A stretch of DNA of 34,551 nt from Candidatus Nanopelagicales bacterium (lineage in GTDB: Bacteria > Actinomycetota > Actinomycetes > S36-B12 > CAIYMF01), in NCBI GenBank assembly GCA_017882705.1, contig JADGOZ010000097.1, positions 1 through 34,551 of the forward strand. The letters run 5' to 3'. The notes beneath the pieces were generated by a model that did no database searches, was not told the origin of the DNA, and saw nothing but the letters and a program-made list of their open reading frames with translations. This document shows, piece by piece, positions 7,322 through 13,637 of the stretch. The translations under genes were made by a program, and so were the position numbers. The first letter of the stretch is position 1. Every line of letters starts with the position of its first letter.

Positions 7322-7990
7322 ATGGCCTCGGTGTGGTCGGAGCTGCTGCCGCTCGCGCTCGCGAGCATGGTCGTGCCGGTCCAGTGGACGCTCACGATCC
7401 TCATCGTCCGCGAGTCTCGGCTGCGCGCGCTCGCGTTCGTGCTCGGCAACGTCACGGTCCGGCTGCTGCAGGGTCTGCTGTTCTTCGTGCTGGTGCCGAC
7501 GCCGGTCGACGGCGGGTCCGAGCAGAACGCCGTCGTGTCGTGGCTGCTGCTGCTCGTCGGCGCGCTGCTGCTGGTGAAGGCCGCCCGCTCGCTGGCGAAG
7601 GGCGCACCGGACGAGGACGCTCCCCCGCCGGGGTGGATCGAGTCCGCCACCGCGATGTCGGCGCCGCGCGCCTTCCTCGTGGGTGCGGGTCTGCTCGCGA
7701 TCGGCGCGAAGTTCTGGGTGTTCACGATGAGCGCCGTCGCCGTCCTCGACTACGCCGACCTCTCGACCGCCTCGACCGCGGCGTCGTTCCTCGTGTTCGC
7801 CCTGCTCGCCGTCCTGCCGCCGCTGGCGGTCATCACCATGACGGCGGTCGCGCCCACGCGCTCGGCCGCGTTGCTCGACTCGGTGTCCGCCTGGCTCACC
7901 CGCAACACGTCGAGGATCGTCATCGCCATCTGCCTCGTCGTCGGCGTCTGGTTCGTCGCGAAGGCCCTGACGCAGCTCGGCCTGTTCTGA
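7322..7990 (+). CDS. GAP (Sap, sulfolipid-1-addressing protein) family membrane protein
   Basis: This is a 222-residue membrane protein with about six hydrophobic segments in two halves and a charged cytoplasmic loop (LAKGAPDEDAPPPGWIES) in the middle. This is the organisation of the GAP/Sap family, related to LysE-type exporters. Known mycobacterial members help transport sulfolipid-1 or glycopeptidolipids across the cytoplasmic membrane; the cargo here is unknown. TAGGGT (7310-7315) ends 6 nt before the ATG and no ribosome site is present, so the transcript is probably leaderless. It stands alone between a TetR gene and the pilin leader. Confidence 0.82.
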   Translation: MASVWSELLPLALASMVVPVQWTLTILIVRESRLRALAFVLGNVTVRLLQGLLFFVLVPTPVDGGSEQNAVVSWLLLLVGALLLVKAARSLAKGAPDEDAPPPGWIESATAMSAPRAFLVGAGLLAIGAKFWVFTMSAVAVLDYADLSTASTAASFLVFALLAVLPPLAVITMTAVAPTRSAALLDSVSAWLTRNTSRIVIAICLVVGVWFVAKALTQLGLF

Positions 7991-8174
7991 CCCTCGAGCT
8001 CACGCCCTCGTCGCACGCCCCTCGCCGACCGGGCCCCGAGTGCAGTGGGGGTCTACCCGCACCGGTTGCGCGGTTGCTGGGCCATGTGAGTGACCTGGCG
8101 CACGGAGAGCGGCGAACGGCTCAACCTCGGCCGTGTCGCGTCGATGTCAGGGTCGTCATCGCAATCACTCTTCG
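7991..8174. other. Intergenic region upstream of the riboswitch
   Basis: With the riboswitch, this completes a 310-base gene-free gap (7991-8300). No open frame here shows coding bias. It should contain the promoter for the pilin leader, but I cannot pick out a convincing -35/-10 pair. Confidence 0.4.
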
Positions 8175-8261
8175 CTCCGACCAGAACGGGCACACCCATC
8201 GTGAGATGGGGTCGCAAAGCCGGGGGACTCTCGCGAGCCTGCCCTGCTGCCTCGGTTGAGG
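8175..8261 (+). promoter_or_regulatory. Cyclic-di-GMP-I (GEMM) riboswitch candidate
   Basis: The core of the class I c-di-GMP aptamer is recognisable. GGGCACACC is followed by a P2 hairpin CCCATC-GTGA-GATGGG (8195-8210) with a GNRA-type loop, then the near-invariant CGCAAAGCC (8213-8221). A P3 arm follows in which GGG/CCC and GG/CC segments enclose a small loop, and then a GGTT segment at 8254-8257. CTCCGACC (8175-8182) can pair with GGTTGAGG (8254-8261) with one mismatch. The first A of CAAAG, which stacks between the ligand guanines in the known structure, is present. The 3-prime boundary and the cytosine that pairs with the ligand are less clear. It lies 40 bases upstream of a pilin gene, a classic context for this RNA. 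Confidence 0.8.
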
Positions 8262-8300
8262 ACCTTCGTGTCGGCAGTGATCGTCCCGGAAGGAACGACC
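8262..8300 (+). promoter_or_regulatory. Pilin ribosome site and possible translational expression platform
   Basis: GGAAGGAA (8288-8295) is the ribosome site for the ATG at 8301. It is flanked by TCGTCCC (8281-8287) and GGAACGA (8292-8298), which can form a hairpin with one mismatch that buries it. CCTTC (8263-8267), immediately after the aptamer, is also complementary to GAAGG (8289-8293). There is no T-run, so control of translation is more likely than termination. The pairing model is inferred. Confidence 0.5.
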
Positions 8301-8723
8301 ATGCTCGCTCGCGTCCGCAAGTCCATGGAGGACAAGGAGCAGGGTTTCACCCTGATCGAGCTCCTCGTCGTCATCATCATCATCGGCATCCTCGCCGCCA
8401 TCGCCATCCCGGTCTTCCTCAGCCAGCGCCAGAAGGGCTGGGACGCCGCGGTGAAGTCCGACCTCCGCAACGCCGCCACGGCCGAGGAGACCTACCTCAC
8501 CGAGCAGAGCACCTACACCGACGTCTTCGCCGACCTCACGGCCAAGGGCTTCAAGCAGAGCGACCTGGGCAACTACAAGGTCGGCAACACGGCCATCGTC
8601 GCCACGTCGGACGTCGGCAACGCGTACTGCCTGACCGCCACCTCGAAGTCCGGCACGGCGTTCTTCTACGACAGCTCGGTCGGTGGCTTCACCACGAAGT
8701 GCCAGGCACCGAACCTCAAGTAG
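8301..8723 (+). CDS. Type IV pilin-like major subunit
   Basis: This is a 140-residue prepilin with a 15-residue charged leader and a class III cleavage site after Gly15 (EQG-FTLIE). The mature N-terminus is Phe with Glu at position 5, then a hydrophobic helix (LLVVIIIIGILAAIAIPVFL). A globular C-terminal head follows, with Cys110 and Cys134 able to form the usual disulfide loop. Such proteins are cleaved by a PilD-type peptidase and assembled into surface pili for adhesion or twitching. No pilus motor, platform or peptidase gene lies in this window, so the subunit is orphaned here. Expression is probably gated by the upstream c-di-GMP riboswitch, and a strong hairpin follows the stop. Confidence 0.93.
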   Translation: MLARVRKSMEDKEQGFTLIELLVVIIIIGILAAIAIPVFLSQRQKGWDAAVKSDLRNAATAEETYLTEQSTYTDVFADLTAKGFKQSDLGNYKVGNTAIVATSDVGNAYCLTATSKSGTAFFYDSSVGGFTTKCQAPNLK

Positions 8724-8746
8724 CCAGTCGCCGCTCCAGGGCAGGC

Positions 8747-8781
8747 ATCGAGCCCCCGGCCCCTCGGGTCGGGGGCTCGAT
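8747..8781 (+). terminator. Pilin gene terminator hairpin
   Basis: ATCGAGCCCCC (8747-8757) pairs perfectly with GGGGGCTCGAT (8771-8781), and the stem continues inward with further G-C and G-T pairs. It starts 23 bases after the pilin stop. No T-run follows, which is common for high-GC actinobacterial terminators. Confidence 0.8.
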
Positions 8782-8827
8782 CACGTCGTGACGCGCCCGG
8801 GGCGCCCGCAGCCGAGATCGGCAGCCG

Positions 8828-10267
8828 TCAGGACGTCGGCGCGGACGGGAGGGCGGCGGCGACGTCGGCGACGAACTGGCAGCCGTCGAAGTCGGTGTCG
8901 ATCGACCAGCCGAGGCGCACGATCACGGCGTCCTTGGACGGCACCATCGCCACGACCTGACCCCAGTGGCCCTCCATGAGCAGCGTGTCCTTCGGGTAGC
9001 CCGGCGTGCTCGTGCACTCGCCGCCGACCGACTGGCCGGGAAGCCACGTCTGCGCGCCGTAGCCGTGTCCCTCGCCGCTGGGCACGGCCGGGGTGCCGGC
9101 GAGCGCGACCCATCCGGGCTTGAACACCTGCGCGCCGTTCCAGCTGCCGTCCCCCAGCATGAGCTGGCCGAGGCGCGCCCAGTCGGCCGTGCTGGCCCAG
9201 AGGTACGACGACCCCACCCAGGTGCCGGACGCGTCCGTCTGCAGCGTCGCCGTGGTGACGCCGATGGGCTTGAACAGAGAGTCGTAGGAGTAGTCGACGT
9301 ACTCCTGATCGGTGGCGAACTGGGCGCGGGTCACGGCGGAGAGGATGTTGGCGGTGCCGCTGAGGTACTCCCAGCTGCTTCCCGGTGTGCCGTCAAGGGG
9401 GTGCTGCGCCGCCCAGGCGGACATGTCCGGCTCGCCGTAGAGCATCTGCACGACGTCGCCGGTCGGGCCGTAGCCCTCGTTCATGGCGAGCCCGTCGCGC
9501 ATGAAGAGCAGGTCGGCCACGGTGATGTTCCTGCGATCGTCCTTCTGCCAGTCGGCGACCCACGACGGAGCCCGGCCGGCGGGGAACGCCTTCACGACGG
9601 GCTCGCTGATGTCGAGCCCGACCTCGGAGAACTTCTTCCACGCCAGCATGGCCGTCACGGTCTTGGTCATCGACCAGCCGTGCAGCGCGGTGTTCGGCGA
9701 GATGCCCGTCCCGTCGCGCAGCACGAGCAGCCTGCCGCCCTGCACCACCGCGACGCCGCGGGCGTTGACGCCCGTGGGATCGCCGGAGTCGGCGAAGGCC
9801 TTGTCGAGCACGGCGGCGAGCTTGGCCTGGTCGACGCCGAGGGTGCCGAGCTCGCTCGCCGCGACCGGCGCGTCACCGGTCGGCCAGGGTGCCGGGTTCG
9901 CCGCCGCGGGGACGTAGGGCTTGGCCGACGGGTCCGGGTCGGCGTCGAGCACGCAGCCACGACGGGTCTGCAGGGCGGCGGTGCGCGAGATGATCCCGAG
10001 GAACCTGGCCGTCACGGTGTGCTGGTCGTGGTCGATGGACGCAGACACGACTCCGAGCACCGGGCTCTGCGGGGCGACGTCGGACGTGATCAGCTGGTCG
10101 ACCGGCTTGTCCCGACCGGAGACGAACGCAGCACTGCACACGGTCTGGGCCACGACGCCGGCCGCGTTCTGCGGGATGTGGAACCACAGCAACCCGCCGA
10201 CGACTGTGACGAGGAGCAGCAGAACCAGAGCGCCCAACCCGACGAGGATCCGCTTCACCCAGCGCAC
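8828..10267 (-). CDS. Membrane-anchored serine hydrolase, class C beta-lactamase-like
   Basis: This is a 479-residue protein of the beta-lactamase class C / penicillin-binding-protein-like fold. It has an N-terminal membrane anchor (residues 7-28, ILVGLGALVLLLLVTVVGG), so the enzyme acts outside the cytoplasmic membrane. The catalytic SxxK motif is Ser199-Met-Thr-Lys202, the second motif is YLSG, and EGHWGQ takes the place of the KTG/HxG motif. This set is typical of esterase, peptidase or amide-hydrolase members (6-aminohexanoate-dimer-hydrolase-like) rather than true beta-lactamases. GGAGGGAG precedes the GTG start. It is monocistronic, convergent with the pilin gene. Substrate unknown. Confidence 0.88.
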   Translation of the reverse strand: MRWVKRILVGLGALVLLLLVTVVGGLLWFHIPQNAAGVVAQTVCSAAFVSGRDKPVDQLITSDVAPQSPVLGVVSASIDHDQHTVTARFLGIISRTAALQTRRGCVLDADPDPSAKPYVPAAANPAPWPTGDAPVAASELGTLGVDQAKLAAVLDKAFADSGDPTGVNARGVAVVQGGRLLVLRDGTGISPNTALHGWSMTKTVTAMLAWKKFSEVGLDISEPVVKAFPAGRAPSWVADWQKDDRRNITVADLLFMRDGLAMNEGYGPTGDVVQMLYGEPDMSAWAAQHPLDGTPGSSWEYLSGTANILSAVTRAQFATDQEYVDYSYDSLFKPIGVTTATLQTDASGTWVGSSYLWASTADWARLGQLMLGDGSWNGAQVFKPGWVALAGTPAVPSGEGHGYGAQTWLPGQSVGGECTSTPGYPKDTLLMEGHWGQVVAMVPSKDAVIVRLGWSIDTDFDGCQFVADVAAALPSAPTS

Positions 10268-10358
10268 CGACCCGCTCCCTCCGCACGATCCGACCAGCTC
10301 GGACCCTACCCGCGCCGGAGCACACCCACGTCACGATCTGCCGGCGTCCCCCGCTCGG

Positions 10359-10845
10359 TCAGGCTGGTACGCCGCGCTGCGGGATCGTGACGTCCGCCTG
10401 GCGGAGCTGGCCCCAGCCGAAGCGCGTCTCGCACACCCAGTCGGCCACCTGGTCGGCCAGCCGCGTCGCCCAGCGTCGACGCCCCGGGTCCGCACGGCGA
10501 GTGCACGAGCCACTCGCCGTGCTCGTCGCCGCGGCCCTCGAGCACGACCCACACCTCGTCGACCGCCGCGTCGTCGCGGCCGACCTCGCTGCTGCCGTCC
10601 TCGCCGCTGCCGTCGCCGCCGACGGGCATGTCCGCGATGCTGAGAACCGAGAAGCAGACGCCCGGCTCGTCACGCACGATCGGCAGGATCATCGGTGCGG
10701 CACGACGGCGTACGACGTCGACCGAGACCAGTTCGTCGTCCGACAGCAGGCTCGACACGACCGGGACGACCACCCGCTCCCGGACATCCACGAGGTCGGC
10801 CGGATCGAGCGCGTCACCCGCGCCGGGACCGAGGTCCGGGACCAC
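10359..10845 (-). pseudogene. Conserved small protein gene interrupted by a frameshift
   Basis: Minus-strand coding bias runs in one frame from GTG 10845 (VVPDLGPGAGDALDPADLV..., ...DEVWVVLEGRGDEHGEW...) to about 10488. It then continues in another frame (RRRWATRLADQVADWV..., QADVTIPQRGVPA) to a stop at 10359. Removing one base from the C4 run at 10482-10485 fuses both into a 161-residue protein with consistent G/C third positions. The GTG start shares one base with the stop of the upstream Ser-repeat gene (TAGTG), so the two form an operon; ATG 10692 is a shorter alternative. The family is not recognised. It could be a sequencing error, a pseudogene or, less likely, programmed frameshifting. 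Confidence 0.7.
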
Positions 10846-11099
10846 TACGGCCGCGCCGGACGGTGCCCGGCGGTCATCACTCCGCGGCGAGAGCTCCAGG
10901 ACAGCACCGACCCGATCGACGCCGCGGAGAGCAGCGAGCCGACGCTCGCGAACGAGCCGGCCGAGAACGCCGACAGCGCCGACCCGGCGGAGCCGATCGA
11001 CAGGATCGAGCCGACCGACCCGATGGACAGGATCGAGCCCGTGCTGCCGATCGACAGGATGGAGCTCTCGGAGCTGATCGACCAGCGCGACGTGGGCAT
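10845..11099 (-). CDS. Serine-triplet-repeat small protein
   Basis: This is an 84-residue protein starting MPTSRWSISSESS. Residues 13-66 are six 9-residue repeats of the form S-h-L-S-h-G-S-x-G (for example SILSIGSTG, SILSIGSVG, SILSIGSAG), so serine recurs every third residue over about 54 residues. The tail is WSSRRGVMTAGHRPARP. There is no signal peptide or cysteine. GGTGGGAG lies 8-9 bases before the ATG. I recall similar short proteins in related actinobacteria but no function. The strict triplet pattern suggests a solenoid or tightly packed left-handed helix bundle. It is coupled to the frameshifted gene downstream. Confidence 0.72.
   Translation of the reverse strand: MPTSRWSISSESSILSIGSTGSILSIGSVGSILSIGSAGSALSAFSAGSFASVGSLLSAASIGSVLSWSSRRGVMTAGHRPARP
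10902..11063 (-). repeat. Six imperfect 27-bp tandem coding repeats
   Basis: The DNA behind the 9-residue protein repeats is itself repetitive: near-copies of CCGATCGACAGGATCGA recur at 27-base spacing on the plus strand. The first three units are most alike, while the last three have diverged, as expected from expansion followed by drift. Confidence 0.75.
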
Positions 11100-11202
11100 G
11101 CGCCGATGCTCCCACCTCGACGGTCGGGTGCGCCCGCGTCATCGCCCCTCGACGGCCGGGAGTGCCCGCCGTGTCGCCGCACCGTGTGGGAGGGTGACGC
11201 CG

Positions 11203-13155
11203 ATGTTCCCGAACCTGTTCTCGCCGTTGGCTCTCGGCCCCGTGACGATCCGCAACCGGGTCGTGTCCTCCGGGCACGACACGATCCTGGTCGATGCCGG
11301 CGTGGTGAACGACGCGCTCGTGGCGTACCACGTGGCGCGCGCGGACGGCGGCGTCGGCCTCGTCATCACGCAGGTGGCCGACGTCGATGCCGAGGAGCGC
11401 TCGGGCGGCGGAGTGCTGCAGGCCTGGAACGAGGACTGCGTGCCCGGCTTCGCCCGCCTCGCCGACGAGCTGCACGCGCGCGGCACGACGGTGTTCGCGC
11501 AGCTGCACCACGGCGGGCGCGAGACCCACCGGCTGCCCGACGGCACCCTGCCGGTCACCGTCGCACCGTCGGCCGTGCCCAACGAGCGGTTCCTCGCCTC
11601 CCCCCGCGCCCTCGACGCAGCGCGCATCCGACGCATCGTCGCGGCGTTCGGCGACGCGGCCGACCGCATGCGTCGAGCCGGCCTCGACGGCGTCGAGGTC
11701 GTCGCGAGCCACGGCTACCTCCCCGCGCAGTTCCTGAATCCCCACACGAACCGACGCGACGACGACTACGGCGGGACCCCCGAGCGGCGCCTGCGCTTCC
11801 TCCGCGACGTCCTCGTGGCGACCCGCGCGGGAGCCGGTCCCGGACTCGCCGTAGGGCTGCGGATCTCGATCGACGACGCGAGCTTCGACGGTCTCGGGCC
11901 CGACGTCGCGCTCGACGCGATCGGGGCGCTCGATGCCGACGGGCTCGTCGACTACGTCAGCGTGGTGAGCGGCTCCTCGTCGTCGTACGCCGGCTCGCAC
12001 CACATCGTGCCGTCGATGCACCACCCCGCCGCCTATGTCGCGCCACGCGCGGCCGAGGCGAAGCGGCGGGTCTCCGTGCCCGTGATGGTGGCCGGGCGCA
12101 TCAACCAGCCGCAGGAGGCCGAGGCGGTCATCGCCGCGGGCCAGGCCGACGCCACCGTGATGACGCGGGCGCTGATCTGCGACCCGCTCATGCCCGCGAA
12201 GGCGCAGGCAGGTCGCACCGACGACATCCGCGCCTGCATCGCCTGCAACCAGGCGTGCATCGGCCACTACCTCATGGGTACGCCGATCTCCTGCATCCAG
12301 CACCCCGAGACCGGTCGGGAGCTCACCTACGGGGTCGTCCCCCGCGCCGCCACGAGCCGACGCGTCCTGGTCGTCGGCGGCGGCCCCGGGGGCCTCAAGG
12401 CCGCGGCGGTCGCGGCGCAGCGCGGCCACGACGTGGTGCTGCACGAGGCGGAGTCCCGGGTCGGCGGCCAGGCGCTGCGGGCCGAGAAGGTCCCGGGCCG
12501 CGCGGAGTTCGGCGGCATCGTGACGAACCTCGAGCACGAGGCGCGCAGCGCCGGCGTCGAGATCCGCACCCGCTCGACCGTGACGGCCGAGACCCTCGAC
12601 GCCGAGCGCCCCGACGTCGTGGTCGTCGCGACCGGAGCCCGACCGCGCCGCCCCGACCTGGCGATCGAGGGAGAGCTGCCGGTGCTCGACGCGTGGGAGG
12701 TCCTCGACGGCGTCGAGTTGCCGAGCGGTCGCGTCGTCGTGGCGGACTGGCGAGGCGACTGGATCGGGCTCGGCACCGCGATCGCCCTGGCGCAGCGGGG
12801 CCGCCGGGTGACCCTCGCGGCGAACGGCCCGCACGCCGGGCAGTCGCTCATGCAGTACGTCCGAGACGAGATGACGGGCGAGGCGCTGCGCCGCGGCGTC
12901 ACGATCGTGCCGTTCGTGCGCCCGTTCGGCGTCGACGACGACACCGTCTACCTCCAGCACGTGCTCACCGGCGAGCCGCTGCTGCTCGAGGCGGCGGCGC
13001 TCGTCCTCGCGACGGGCCACGACCCGGTCGACGGCCTGCTCCGCGAGCTCGAGGCCCGCGGCGACGTCGAGGTCCACGCCGTCGGCGACTGCCTCAGCCC
13101 ACGTACGGCCGAGGAAGCAGTCCTCGACGGCCTGCGGGTCGGCTCAGCCCTCTGA
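11203..13155 (+). CDS. FadH/OYE family NADH:flavin oxidoreductase (2,4-dienoyl-CoA reductase-like)
   Basis: This is a 650-residue multidomain flavoenzyme. Residues 1 to about 340 form an OYE-type FMN barrel with QLHHGGRE and the signature LNPHTNRRDDDYGG. A 4Fe-4S site follows, CIACNQAC...SC, with spacing C-x2-C-x3-C-x11-C. Then come FAD (RRVLVVGGGPGGLKAA) and NAD(P)H-binding domains. Electrons run from NAD(P)H through FAD and Fe-S to FMN and an enoyl or dienoyl substrate. The subgroup resembles the FadH/OYE members often linked to mycofactocin, but no mft genes are present here. GGGAGGG about 9 bases upstream selects ATG 11203. Its last 12 bases overlap the convergent SRPBCC gene. Confidence 0.92.
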   Translation: MFPNLFSPLALGPVTIRNRVVSSGHDTILVDAGVVNDALVAYHVARADGGVGLVITQVADVDAEERSGGGVLQAWNEDCVPGFARLADELHARGTTVFAQLHHGGRETHRLPDGTLPVTVAPSAVPNERFLASPRALDAARIRRIVAAFGDAADRMRRAGLDGVEVVASHGYLPAQFLNPHTNRRDDDYGGTPERRLRFLRDVLVATRAGAGPGLAVGLRISIDDASFDGLGPDVALDAIGALDADGLVDYVSVVSGSSSSYAGSHHIVPSMHHPAAYVAPRAAEAKRRVSVPVMVAGRINQPQEAEAVIAAGQADATVMTRALICDPLMPAKAQAGRTDDIRACIACNQACIGHYLMGTPISCIQHPETGRELTYGVVPRAATSRRVLVVGGGPGGLKAAAVAAQRGHDVVLHEAESRVGGQALRAEKVPGRAEFGGIVTNLEHEARSAGVEIRTRSTVTAETLDAERPDVVVVATGARPRRPDLAIEGELPVLDAWEVLDGVELPSGRVVVADWRGDWIGLGTAIALAQRGRRVTLAANGPHAGQSLMQYVRDEMTGEALRRGVTIVPFVRPFGVDDDTVYLQHVLTGEPLLLEAAALVLATGHDPVDGLLRELEARGDVEVHAVGDCLSPRTAEEAVLDGLRVGSAL

Positions 13156-13584
13156 CTCGACGCGCTTCGTGAGGCCCTTGACGCGGTTGCTCGCCAGGTC
13201 GCCGATCACCTTGCGGCGCAGGAACCCCGGCAGCGGCAGGTTGTGGCTGATCTTCAGGTCGAACGTCACCTCGGTGTGCGCGTCGTCGACCGCCCGCAGC
13301 GTGTACGACGCGTCCTGGCCGGTCTGCAGCTTCCCGGAGACCATCGACCAGCTCAGCCCGTCGTCGCGGTGCGAGTAGGCCAGGGTGTACTCGTCGGTGC
13401 CGACGGGGGCGGCGGCCTTGAGGTGCGCCTTCAGGGGCAGCCCGTCGGCGTCGCTCTCCAGCACGTCGACCGTGCGGATCTCCTCGACCCACTCGGGCTC
13501 GTGCGCGATGTCGCGGACGGTCGCGAGCACGGTGTCGAACGGTGCTGCCACGGTCACGGTCCTGCTGGCCTCGTCGGTGGGCAC
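13144..13584 (-). CDS. SRPBCC (START/polyketide cyclase-like) family protein
   Basis: This is a 146-residue protein with the helix-grip fold pattern: TVTVAAPFDTVLATVRDIAHEPEWVEEI at the N-terminus, beta-strands with TDEYTLAYSHRDDGLSWSM and AHTEVTFDLKI, then a C-terminal helix. Such proteins bind hydrophobic ligands in a central cavity. GTG 13584 is preferred because GGAGG sits 5 bases upstream; a longer GTG start at 13605 would run into the terminator hairpin of the gene before it. It lies directly downstream of the WS/DGAT gene on the same strand, so a lipid-related role is plausible but unproven. Confidence 0.83.
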   Translation of the reverse strand: MPTDEASRTVTVAAPFDTVLATVRDIAHEPEWVEEIRTVDVLESDADGLPLKAHLKAAAPVGTDEYTLAYSHRDDGLSWSMVSGKLQTGQDASYTLRAVDDAHTEVTFDLKISHNLPLPGFLRRKVIGDLASNRVKGLTKRVESEG

Positions 13585-13607
13585 GACGGCCTCCCTCTCT
13601 GCAGACA

Positions 13608-13636
13608 CCGTCGTCCGCGTGGCCCGCGGACGACGG
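13608..13636 (-). terminator. Terminator hairpin after the WS/DGAT gene
   Basis: CCGTCGTCCGCG (13608-13619) and CGCGGACGACGG (13625-13636) form a perfect 12-bp stem with a 5-base loop, one base past the stop of the acyltransferase gene on the minus strand. No T-run follows. It may attenuate rather than block reading into the SRPBCC gene. Confidence 0.75.
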
Positions 13637-13637
13637 C

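Noticed and set aside
8828-10267. Antibiotic-resistance beta-lactamase
   Set aside because: The motif set (SMTK, YLSG, HWG in place of KTG) and membrane anchor point to a general serine hydrolase; resistance cannot be inferred.
8966-10390. Plus-strand frame opposite the serine hydrolase
   Set aside because: Composition is low-complexity Arg/His/Gly/Val with no motif; the minus strand has the SxxK hydrolase.
10482-10488. Programmed ribosomal frameshift at the C/G tract
   Set aside because: There is no clear slippery heptamer or downstream pseudoknot; a sequencing error or mutation is the simpler explanation, so it is not claimed.
10902-11063. Tandem repeats considered as a CRISPR array
   Set aside because: Units are 27 bp with no spacers and stay in frame encoding 9-residue repeats; there are no cas genes.
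10306-13077. Long minus-strand frame opposite the FadH/OYE gene
   Set aside because: Only its left end (below 10845) has real coding bias and is described as the frameshifted gene; the remainder is antisense shadow of the oxidoreductase.
11203-13155. Mycofactocin cluster suspected from the FadH/OYE subtype and the GRRTFF-type TetR at 6570
   Set aside because: No mftA-F genes are present in the window, so the link is only a subfamily resemblance.
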